Made by a program: the position numbers and the translations under genes | The notes under the pieces: model-generated | What the model saw: the letters and a program-made list of their open reading frames with translations, nothing else | Told to the model about the DNA's origin: nothing | Database searches by the model: none | Shown: one piece after another, positions 1 to 8,750 of the stretch | How the letters are laid out: each line of letters opens with the position of its first letter | Numbering within the stretch: position 1 is the first letter of the stretch | Assembly: GCA_903772945.1 (NCBI GenBank) | Contig: CAICTM010001379.1 | Location: forward strand, 1-30,372 | Direction of reading: 5' to 3' | Length of the DNA stretch: 30,372 nucleotides | Origin: Seminavis robusta | Taxonomy: Eukaryota; Bacillariophyta; Bacillariophyceae; Naviculales; Naviculaceae

Positions 1-30
1 TTGAGTATTACTCACATTTTCGAGGGTCAA

Positions 31-77
31 GTGAGTATGGGTATCGAGTATACTCAGTACTCAATACCCGTACTCAC
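31..77. repeat. Imperfect inverted repeat (20-bp arms)
   Basis: The arm at 31-50 (gtgagtatgggtatcgagta) is nearly the reverse complement of 58-77, with two mismatches and a 7-base loop. A related word in the opposite sense lies at 792-812, so this could be the subterminal part of a degraded element. Confidence 0.6.
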
Positions 78-608
78 ATCGTGTACCCACAGCGTGTATT
101 TCATGTGAGTCCCACACCCTGATGGTAAAGCCGATGTCCGCTTGTGCTCAATTAATCAGGGAATTAATGTCCATAGCTTATGCCGGTTACATAGTTAAGC
201 CCCACGTAACCCAAGACCGGAGAAGGATGCTAGTTAGGCATCAACAGTCATTAGATTTAACACTCAATCTTTTACTATCGCATCGATAGAGGATGGTGCC
301 TGATAGATGACTTAATCTACTCTAAAGCAGACATAGAGAACAGAAGTGGTTCTTGTGTGGGATTGGATGGTGCACCACGTGCACAGGAAAACTGAAGGAT
401 TCAGGTGATCAAGCTTTTGCATTGCCCCATTAAGGGATGCCCGTTTTCCTCAACTGTGTGAGTTAAAGGAGATATGCGTTTCTGTGAACTCTTTGTGCCA
501 ACTCTAGTAAGTTTAGTAACTCATTTTGAAGCGCTTCGCGAGACTTCTTGAGGGCTCATGCCTTTGGAACACTGCAGAACCGATTTTACAAAAGCACAAA
601 TCCAAAGC

Positions 609-696
609 GGTCATGGTTTCTAATTCCACAAAGTCACTGGCATATGTGTTTTGGTCATGGTTTCTAATTCCACTAAGTCACTGTCATATGTCTTTC
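609..696. repeat. Two-copy 44-bp tandem repeat
   Basis: The word ggtcatggtttctaattcca begins at 609 and again at 653, giving a period of 44 bp. The copies differ at a few positions. The repeat accounts for the internal repetition of the 526-747 ORF, which I do not consider a gene. Confidence 0.8.
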
Positions 697-872
697 ATTT
701 TTGCTGTACTAGATAGAGTGCTCGAGTACTGGTATCATGTTTATTGATCCCTGTGAGAGCTGTTTGAGTCATTTGCTGGTACAGACAAGTAGAGTACTCA
801 AATACCATACTCTACTGAGTAAGTACCGTCAGTCTTTTGGATTAACTCTCACTTTTGCTGAATTATTTGATT

Positions 873-1261
873 GTTACCGGGAAAGTCCCGCAAAAGCTGA
901 ATTTTGCGATTAACCTTAATTAAGCACCTTGAACTGTTGAAAAAATCAACAGGTGTTGAAAAAGTGTTGATTAAGTGTTGAAAAAGTGTTGATTAAGTGT
1001 TGATTCTGTTTCAGCAACTGTTGAAAATACTGTTGAAAATTTGTACATCATTTTCAACACTTTTACTGCAAACTACTACTACTGGATTCAACAGGTGTTG
1101 AAAACAGTGTTGAACAGTATTCAACAGTGTTGAAAAAGTGTTGAAAAAGTACTGAAAAAGTGTTGACTAACTGTTTAAAGAAACTCTTACTGTTGAAACA
1201 GAATTCAACACTTTTACACGGACTTCAGCGATTTCAGCATTTGCGGGACTTTCCGGGTGAC
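873..1261. mobile_element. MITE-like element with TGTTGAA-rich interior
   Basis: The left end 873-900 (gttaccgggaaagtcccgca and onward) and the right end 1234-1261 are inverted copies of about 28 bp with three mismatches. The 330-bp interior has no ORF. It consists largely of the words TGTTGAA and TTCAACA in both orientations, often joined as AAAGTGTTGA runs. Length, inverted ends and lack of coding capacity fit a miniature inverted-repeat element mobilised in trans. No clear target-site duplication was found, so the exact ends are uncertain by a few bases. Confidence 0.7.
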
Positions 1262-2630
1262 CTGTTTCGCGGGAAAGGAGGAGCACTACTAGCTAGTGCG
1301 GAGTACTATTAGTACATGTATGTAGCCATGGGGCAGCGCCCAGTACGGTACCGTACCAGTGGTTCTGTGGAGACAACTTTGGAAATCAGGTAGTTGCGAT
1401 AAATATAGTTTTGTATATACATATAAAAATGACACTTACAAATTATCTTTAACCCTAAAGTTACCTTATTTACCCTTCTAAAACTGTCTTCCAGGCTGGT
1501 AAGCGGATAGGGTCCTCGCTCTATGCTCGACCTACCAGTACTGTTGATCCAGGCTGGGGCCAGGTAAGAATTAGTTAGTAAAGGTTTGTTATTAACAATT
1601 ATGAGCTGGTAGTTTCTAGGTAAATGTCCCCATACTGGAGCACACAGGCCCAGCTGGGGAGTGCCAACTCTAACAGCTGCTAACGGTTTCTGGCTCCTAT
1701 GTGGAGTCCTGCGAGCAGGGGGAGCCAGGGAATGGGCTTGCTAGCATTTAATAGTGGTAGGGATCTGGTACAGGACTCAAAGACTTAAGGGTCCTGGTGC
1801 CAGATCAACAAGTACGACCAGTACCCGTATTGCGACCTTTGCCAACTTCCTACTAGCTACCGTAGCTACATGATCTCTGTGTAGCGCGGAGCAGACGTCC
1901 AAGAGAGCATCACAAGATGCATTTGGCGGTGCCAGCGCTGCCGGCCATATCCATCAAGAAATAGCACGAAGCTGCATAAAGAACACACTATTAATAGCTA
2001 GCTACATGTACACGTAGTTGGTAAGCCACAAATTCTGCACGGGTTGCTTCTTGGTCGCCTCCATTCTACCGGTAGGTCTTGCGGTACGGCTCTTCTTCGC
2101 AAGTCCAAAGGCATCCACTGGGTGGCCAAGCACGGTTGCGAAGTTGCGAAGATGGTAAATTATATTTAGAATACTCACTTTTTGCTGCAATTGATAAAAG
2201 ATGAATCGAATCGAATCGTTCCGTTTGTTTATAGCTAGACTACCTAGCTAGTAGCTGCGAGTGCTACCAGTACAAGAGGTAAGCCATTACAACATGTACC
2301 TAAAGCCGGGATCTTGGGAAGAGGCAGATGGCTGAGCAAATAAATGGCTTCTATTGGATTCGATTTCTTGTGTGGGGCGCTCACTAGCTAGCTAGTACTC
2401 GTACCCGTACAGCCGTAGAGGCTTCGATGGAACTCCCGTGCAAGCAAAACATGATTGAGGTTTCGATTATCATTCGACTCGTTCGACTCACTGGCCATTC
2501 GATTCGATTGAATCATTCATTCAATCGATTCTCTTCTATTCGGCCCCCGCGCGTATTGGTGGCACCTGTGCAGCTTCCACGTGGAAGCAATTTGCGATCA
2601 CGTGATTTGCTATTTTAATAAAAAGTCAGT
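1262..2630. other. Gene-free intergenic stretch
   Basis: No supportable gene. The stretch contains simple words repeated across the window's intergenic DNA: TAGCTAGCTAG near 2385, GTACGGTACCGTAC near 1345, one TACCGGTA palindrome at 2067-2074, and ATTCGATT/AATCGATT runs around 2495-2535. ORFs at 2002-2190 (minus) and 2427-2618 (plus) are short and featureless. Confidence 0.5.
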
Positions 2631-2882
2631 AAAGTTACTATGTCGATAAAATTACTGTCTGTCCTTCGTAGGATCGTTCAGTCAAGGCAAAAGCACTGGC
2701 TTCATCGCGACAGTCAAAGTGGAGGGTTTGACTGGGCGGATCTGGTTTGACTTGATCAGACTGTGGTTTCACTGTGTGGCAGACAGTACCCTTGCAATCG
2801 AATAGGCCAAACGAGATTCTGCACAGAAACCCTCCATGCAGCTTTTCGAGGTGACGCTCCCTTCTTTTTTCGGAACCGGTAC
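2631..2882 (+). repeat. Left terminal inverted repeat (252 bp)
   Basis: It pairs with 7461-7712 in inverted orientation. The similarity is nearly complete, including tgtcgataaaattactgtct near the outer end and cgaggtgacgctcccttc near the inner end. Beyond 2882 the two sides diverge at once. The high identity suggests either recent insertion or homogenisation of the ends. Confidence 0.9.
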
Positions 2883-5760
2883 ACTCAGTACAGGCTCACT
2901 CGGAAAACTAAAAAAAGGTGGCTGTGAAGTCCGCGGATTGAAGATCGTTCGCATCTGTCGAAGTGGCCTTGTCGTAAGCAAGGCCTTTCCGTCAACTGAA
3001 GAATACCGATCCCACAAAAGTTCCAAAGCGGTATAGAGTACGCTATACTCCGTTATGCTGAGCCTCACTCGGCTCTTTCATGATCAGGACCTGGCGCGTC
3101 TGACCTAGCTTGCGCACCTCGCTGTCACATCCATGCAACAACTGATAAGATTGGGAACACTACCCCGAAACTGTGAAATAAGCTCGGGACGAGTGGCAAC
3201 ACGACTTCGTAATCCATGTCGCGATCAAACCTATTAGCCACAAAAACGTCGGAGGCTGCTTCACATCGTTAAACAGCTTCGTGCACTTCGCAAGTGGCAA
3301 CGCGTAACATATCCCACTTAAAATCCACAGCAACCTGTAGAGAGCAGCCAATAGATAGGAAGTAGCGCGTCACAGTGTACATAACGGCAACCTGCTATAC
3401 ACCGATCTAAACGTTCCACTACATCGCGCTACGAAGATTACGAGTCACCGCTCAGACACACTACTCATGTGTTGCCACGAGTACAAAAACCGCTAACTCT
3501 GTTACCAGGACTAAGTACAACATCCGGGCAGCAGCATCTGGGCACGAGATATAGAGATGACGCAGATGATTGTTTCTCGAGAGAGAGTCGCTTGTAGTAG
3601 GCTGTGGCCTGAGTAGGGCGCGACGGGTGAGGCAGCTTCGAGAGCCTTGACCACAGAGGAGAAGGCGGCGAGTCAAAGACCTGACTAAGCTCGGAAGATC
3701 AGCGGCGCACCCGGCAGTCAGATGAGCAGCCAGAACTCTGGCGCGTGACATGACAGTCTACCCGATGGAAATAAAGCCAGATTCATTCTTCCCACTACCG
3801 TGGGTACCGAACGACCTGCCTCTAGCTACGCGTCAGTGGCCCGCAGCGGAGACCGGATCCAGAGACCGGATCCCTTAGCTCGCACGTACTCCGTGGTGCA
3901 AGAGGCTGACCATGTCGGCTGTTTAATTAACACTAGAGTTCCATAGTTCACTAAATCATACAGCTGCTAGCCCGCGAGCACGGACGCTATGACCACAGTT
4001 ACGTCCCTGACTCAAACGAGCAGCGACTACGAGCACACCAAAACAATTCGAGAGGCCCAACGCGCTTCGAAATACACTCTTCCGTAGCAATCCACCCCCA
4101 CACGCCAATCGCATCGTAACCCACCGTATAAAATCTGACAGACACCGGCGAGAAGCACTAACTCAATGGCCTAGATCGCTGGCGCTTAGAATCTGAACAA
4201 AAATAAGACCCAAACCCGCATGCGCCCCCATAATCAGCTTTCATGGTACCCCCAATTCTCCACACGCCATCGCTGATCACGGACAGCGCTGTACTCTGCG
4301 CACACAGTAGAACCAACAACACAAAGTCGCGCGAAGGCAAAATCACCGAAGAACACACCCCTCCACTTCACACCAGTAGGCCTAGTAAAGCCCTGCGCCG
4401 GTTCGCCCGTCGTAGCGAGTCCGCCACCGACGACGACGTTGCGGCAGTCTCCACCAGCGAGCTCCGTACTATCACCCATCTCGACCACCAAGAAGCCTGC
4501 CAGACCGTATTGGCACCGCGCGCGAGACTCCACGAAGCCCTGGCACACAACAAGAGCCAAACTGCCGACGCGAGAAGGAGAAGTCCACAGAGAATACGCC
4601 TGCTCGGACATCCTGTAGTTGTACCACCTGGGCATCACAAGCTCGACTAAGCGCGCGAGCGAGAGTCAATCGAAGATACGCATACCGATAGACGCTGCTA
4701 GCTTGGCAACCGCCATAGAGATACCACAGCAGAAGCGTCTTCCACATGAGCTGTTCAGCGTATAGTGCCCAGCGAGAGCGCCATTGATGATGGCGAAATT
4801 CGCCATCAAAACTCAGCCTCCCCTGTGGTCAAGTTTCTTAATCGGATAGACTCATCTCATCGCACAGCCAAACTAGCAGCTCGTTAAGATATGCGCATCG
4901 CTCCGAAAAACACAACAACGAAGAAGGAAGGAAAAAAACCCATCTGCGCTTCCAACATTGAGATTCGCATGAGGAAACCACTACAAGATAAAGCAAACTA
5001 CAAGGAAAAAGTTGATGGCGAATCCCCCCGCCGCCCCTGAGCATACCCGTTGAGAGAGCCAACCACAATGGAACCAGCGAGCGTCACACTGTGGGCAATA
5101 TCTCACAATCAAGTCTCTGCGAATGAACAGTTTAGCGCTGAAGCCGTCTCCGACCATCGTAATCTGCACATCCATAGGAACACAAACTCCCTGATGAATA
5201 AGGCATGGCGCCAGCTCATGACACCTTGAGCTAATCACATCGCCATTTTCAGAGCCACCGCAGAGACAGCACAGAGCGGGTCATGCGAGAGTTACCTTAT
5301 GCGTGGACCGCGTCCAAAACGCAAATGAGGAGCCACAGACGTCACACAAGCACACCTTACATGGATCGACTAAAGATTCGAAGATTCCAGCTAAGGAGCG
5401 GTCGAGTTGGCAACGACCGGACTCTGCAAGTGATGAGAGACATGCACGGATGAGCGCGAACAACTGGCATAAGGAAGCACGTGGAGATATTGGTCCACTC
5501 CACACTCAATCGCGTGCTCTCTTTGTAGTCTCTCTCATCTGCGATTATCAGATCGTGCACTCTCGCTATATTCAGTGACGCTATTTGCAGTATGTTCTAG
5601 AGACGATCTGAACATTGGAGAAAGAGAACCCAGCACAAAGGTTGTACATTCGAATCTATTCTACCCTCCATCTTCATAACCATCACACTGCCTTATATCA
5701 GCCAGGCAACGAACATATATGGAAAGACAAGATTCACGACCTCATGGGGAACATGCAAAA
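2883..5760. other. Element interior without a recognisable gene
   Basis: Overlapping ORFs occur on both strands (for example 4234-4638 minus and 4243-4650 plus), but none looks like a known family and neither strand is preferred. Local structures include a 13-bp tandem word gagaccggatcc(a/c) at about 3849-3874 and a perfect 10-1-10 palindrome at 4788-4808 (tgatggcgaa, one base, then its complement). The N-terminal half of the recombinase encoded further right would be expected in the right part of this stretch. I could not trace it in any frame, so it is lost, interrupted by introns, or too diverged to read by eye. Confidence 0.4.
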
Positions 5761-6277
5761 ATGACGGACGCGACGCATTGGACCCTTCATCAGAGCACGC
5801 AAGTCTTCTCCATTCGCTATTCTGAGGCAGAGCAGAAACTTGGCGCTACTACTAAGCTCCAGGCCACAAGCCATGACCAAGCGACGTTATGAGAGTCACG
5901 AATTATCGGCTAACGACATGTCTTCCGGCAAGGCACCTTTAACAACCACTACCGAGCATTGCAAATGCCATATCGCGAGAGCTGGATACGGTGGAAAGAA
6001 GGCCTGTTATTTCAACCCACGGACAGATGTAATGCCACCGGCAGAGCTTCTTGCTCTTACTCCAATCGGAAAGTGGGTATACACCACTTATGAAGCTGTG
6101 GCAGCCCTTCCAAGCTCACAGAAAGGCAAGAACCCAACCGCGCTCCACCTACTTCGATTTTTCAAAGACCTTAATAGTATCTTTCTCCAAGATGCTGCTG
6201 CGATGCTTGTACTTCATCCTGAAAGAGAAGAGCATCCTCTTTTTACGGACATGAACTACGTGTTCAAGACAGACTAA
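5761..6277 (+). pseudogene. Decayed Ndc10/Crypton-like tyrosine-recombinase C-terminal region
   Basis: The open part at 5840-6277 encodes CYFNPRTDVMPPAELLALTP followed by a helix ending in FFKDLNSIFLQDAAAML and then HPLF. This order (Y-x-x-PR, PP-x-x-L, L-x-x-L-x-x-FLQD-A, HP-x-F) is the end of the Ndc10 domain-II fold shared by the yeast CBF3 subunit Ndc10 and Crypton-type tyrosine recombinases. In the neighbouring frame just upstream, GTFNNHYRALQMPYRESW resembles the W-N...Y...LPR segment that holds the catalytic tyrosine. It is separated by a frame change near 5975-5990, and stops occur in that frame around 5890 and 5914. I read this as a degraded gene, although a multi-exon gene is not fully excluded. 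The following GCR1_C-like gene fits the same family. The family assignment is by pattern reading only. Confidence 0.5.
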
Positions 6278-6533
6278 TGCTCTTTGTCAGTGCTCCACGT
6301 GCAGTACATCCACTGCATTATTCATGCACCCTCACTACGCTTCACCCCGGAAGTTAGTTCAAGGAGAAAATGAAGAGGGCATGATAGCACAAAGAACCCT
6401 CATCAACAAACGGCAAAAGTAGTAACAACTTGCGTACACCACCGCTTAATCGCCACCCTCCTTGTGACACACAGCCCATGATATCAAGGTAATCGATAGG
6501 GTGCCACTACAATGATACACAGTTGGTTGCTCA

Positions 6534-7280
6534 ATGTATATAGCGAAGCTCTGCGTCAGATACACGAAATCCAGAACACCGCCCCACACATCTGCAACCA
6601 CAAACAACTTAGGTACTCGACTTGTTAGAATGGAAAGTTGCGATCTTCCAAGACCCGAAGAATCATCGAACCTAAACAAAGAAACCGAAGAAAGAACCAG
6701 CCTACGGATGAGTAATTTAATGACCCACCACAGAGTAGGGAAATTAGATGACCTCCCTATGCAGGATCCGGCTGGTGCAAGTGAAGAGCCAGTCGGTAAT
6801 TCGCTTCAACTTGGTGCATGGGCTGGCAATCTCGTCTCCCGGCAAGAAGATGTCATCAGTGCCATCAGAGGACGACCTACTCACAACACCCGTCTTCAAT
6901 ACCCAACGAAATCAATTTCAGCTGAAGACAGTTGCAATGACAACCTGAACGATCTGTTGGATGAATGGACTGGTCGCATGGATGGCAACTTCCCTGATCC
7001 ACTCGGTGGAGTGGAAGGACGCAACAAACAGTATGGCACCAAGTGGAGGAAGCACATCTCAGCCAAGAACTACTCAAGAAGAAAGCAAGTGGTGGCTGGA
7101 ATTCGAGCGTTCGCAAAAAAGCACAATACGGACGAAGTTGACGCCTGTACAACGCTCGATATCGAGTACAAGAAAGGGAACAAATCGGTTGCTAACTTTG
7201 TCGACTACTTGAAAGGGGCGGTTCTATATAGAAGATGCATCTCGTGGCCGTACGAAACAGTAGAAACACCATTAACTTAA
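6534..7280 (+). CDS. GCR1_C-like DNA-binding protein of the inverted-repeat element
   Basis: This is a 248-residue ORF from ATG 6534. Residues about 140-228 read as a GCR1_C domain: DEWTGRMDGNF at 143-153, then YGTKWRK at 167-173, then NYSRRKQVVAGIRAFAKKH at 179-197 and a final basic helix. In fungi this domain is the C-terminal DNA-binding part of GCR1-type factors, and it also caps Crypton tyrosine recombinases. Residues 1-130 are low-complexity, polar and unrecognised. The gene lies 256 bp after the broken Ndc10-like segment, on the same strand and inside the same terminal repeats. The two pieces were therefore probably one recombinase gene, now split by mutation or by an unrecognised intron. 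No ORF links them. Expression and function are unknown. Confidence 0.6.
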   Translation: MYIAKLCVRYTKSRTPPHTSATTNNLGTRLVRMESCDLPRPEESSNLNKETEERTSLRMSNLMTHHRVGKLDDLPMQDPAGASEEPVGNSLQLGAWAGNLVSRQEDVISAIRGRPTHNTRLQYPTKSISAEDSCNDNLNDLLDEWTGRMDGNFPDPLGGVEGRNKQYGTKWRKHISAKNYSRRKQVVAGIRAFAKKHNTDEVDACTTLDIEYKKGNKSVANFVDYLKGAVLYRRCISWPYETVETPLT

Positions 7281-7460
7281 ATATCATGAACTACCTCTCT
7301 TACATGATCGGCACAGCATTGCGACTCATTCAACTTGTTGTTGTTGTGTGCTGGCCTGCCTGTGCCGAAAATAGGTGCCAGCTTTGACTATCATTGTGCT
7401 GTAGATCCAAAAGTGGTACCGCAGAGGTGAACCTCAACACCAACACGACCAGTCGGTTCA

Positions 7461-7712
7461 GTACCGGTTCCGAAAAAAGAAGGGAGCGTCACCTCGAAAA
7501 GCTGCATGGAGGGTTTCTGTGCAGAATCTCGTTTGGCCTATTCGATTGCAAGGGTACTGTCTGCCACACAGTGAAACCACAATCTGATCAAGTCAAACCA
7601 GATCCGCCCAGTCAAACCCTCCACTTTGACTGTCGCGATGAAGCCAGTGCTTTTGCCTTGACTGAACGATCCTACGAAGGACAGACAGTAATTTTATCGA
7701 CATAATAACTTT
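7461..7712 (-). repeat. Right terminal inverted repeat (252 bp)
   Basis: This is the inverted partner of 2631-2882, with the same length and outer end. The ORF 7394-7705 runs through it and is an artefact of the repeat rather than a gene. The outermost bases read cataataacttt. Confidence 0.9.
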
Positions 7713-8126
7713 CATGTACATGTACTAGTATGTAGTAAACGCAGCCAAGTTTGCACAGACCCATGGTCCCAGTGCTTTTTAGTCCCTAATGGTCAGGGAC
7801 TCCCAGCTGCTTGCCACTGATGAAGCACTTACACTTTGATCCTTCCTGGGTTTGCATCTCAAACAGCACTGCTTTTCAGTAGAGACTAATGCTCTGTAGT
7901 CCCCAAGACTATTATTTTCTTGTAGAACTACTAGTGTCGAGTGAACGGTGTTCGCGGCGCCGCTCACAGTGATGAAAACGAGGCTGGCAGCCTGACGAAC
8001 TCCCTGTCTGACGTTGTTCAATGGACACAGCCCATCCCCGACATCTTGGACTTTTGACAGGACCAACTTCTTTGCCCATGTGAAGCTTTCTGAAATTGTA
8101 CATTTTATCTGAAAATTCAGGTCCCG
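7713..8126. other. Spacer between two mobile elements
   Basis: No gene is supported. Two overlapping minus-strand ORFs (7779-8066 and 7912-8256) have no recognisable domain, and the second runs into the palindromic element to the right. Confidence 0.4.
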
Positions 8127-8587
8127 GTAACGGTACCTGGAGGGTGCGGAAACCGGATGAAACTCGGTTTGCTATTAACGGACCCTGCGTGAAACTAACG
8201 GCTAGTTTCACGCAAGCCTGCGTGAAACTAGTTCGAAAATAGCTAGTTTCAGGCAAGCCTGCGCGAAACTAGTCATAGTTTCACGCAGACCTGCGTGAAA
8301 CTAGTCATAGTTTCACGCAGAAAAACGGCTAGTTTCACGCAAGATTTACTCGTGAATACTATCGATAGATCGCACGACTCAATATAGTTTCACGCAGATA
8401 TGCGTGAAACTATGACTAGTTTCACGCAGGCTTGCGTGAAACTATGACTAGTTTCACGCAGGCTTGCGTGAAACTAGTAGTAGTTTCACATGCGTGAAAC
8501 AGTGCGTGAAACTAGTACTAGTTTCACGCAGAATCCTTGTTTTTAAAGATGTAAGTCCCGTTTCCGCACCCTGCTGGTACCCGTTAC
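8127..8587. mobile_element. MITE-like element made of GTTTCACGCA palindromes
   Basis: The outer ends are inverted copies: gtaacggtacc...agggtgcggaaac at 8127-8154 and its complement at about 8555-8587. Between them the words GTTTCACGCA and TGCGTGAAAC alternate about eighteen times (8186-8530), most as facing pairs 2-6 bases apart and joined by ACTAGT or CATAGT. There is no coding capacity. The structure could form many hairpins or serve as an array of binding sites. It ends 163 bp before the start codon of the next gene, so it probably forms part of that gene's upstream region. No target-site duplication was seen. Confidence 0.7.
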
Positions 8588-8750
8588 GTAAAACCATTGT
8601 GAACCACGACAAGCTCCAAGCTAGCAAGGATTGCCCAGTCGTGCTTCTTGCCTGGTCGGTGGTCTCGTGTGGTTGCTCTCTCCTCCCTCCCCCACAACCC
8701 CAACCGCATTGACAATCTTTCTTCAAACCCTTAGAACACGCGTATCGATC

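Larger units (their letters stand above)
1..872. other. Gene-free repeat-rich left edge
   Basis: I see no credible gene here. The only ORF of note (526-747) opens with TTG, overlaps a local tandem repeat and resembles nothing I know. The stretch is rich in GAGTA/TACTC words at both ends (31-77 and 792-812), with a short tandem duplication in the middle. It may be an old, degraded repeat, but no clean element ends can be drawn. Confidence 0.5.
2631..7712. mobile_element. 5.08-kb DNA element with 252-bp terminal inverted repeats
   Basis: The sequence 2631-2882 is the reverse complement of 7461-7712 with very few differences, starting aaagtta(c/t)tatgtcgata and ending at gaaccggtac. The similarity stops abruptly at both borders. 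These long inverted ends delimit an element of 5082 bp. Its right part, on the plus strand, encodes a broken Ndc10/Crypton-like recombinase region (5761-6277) and a GCR1_C-like protein (6534-7280). The rest has no recognisable gene. No target-site duplication is visible in the ten bases on either side. Long inverted ends are common in Mutator-like elements, but I see no MULE transposase. Tyrosine-recombinase elements with inverted ends are known (Tec elements of ciliates, DIRS-type elements). Confidence 0.85.

Noticed and set aside
526-747. 73-codon ORF
   Set aside because: It has a TTG start, spans a tandem repeat and shows no similarity to anything.
4234-4650. Two overlapping ORFs of about 135 codons on opposite strands
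   Set aside because: No domain on either strand and no strand preference. GC-rich sequence produces such mirror ORFs.
7394-7705. 103-codon ORF at the right end of the 5.1-kb element
   Set aside because: It is mostly translation of the terminal inverted repeat.
2631-7712. Calling the element a Mutator-like transposon because of its long inverted ends
   Set aside because: No MULE transposase and no 8-11 bp target duplication are visible. The recognisable pieces are of the tyrosine-recombinase family.
8186-8530. CRISPR-like repeat array
   Set aside because: Repeats are 10-mers alternating in orientation with tiny variable gaps, there are no unique spacers, and the DNA is eukaryotic with inverted ends around it.
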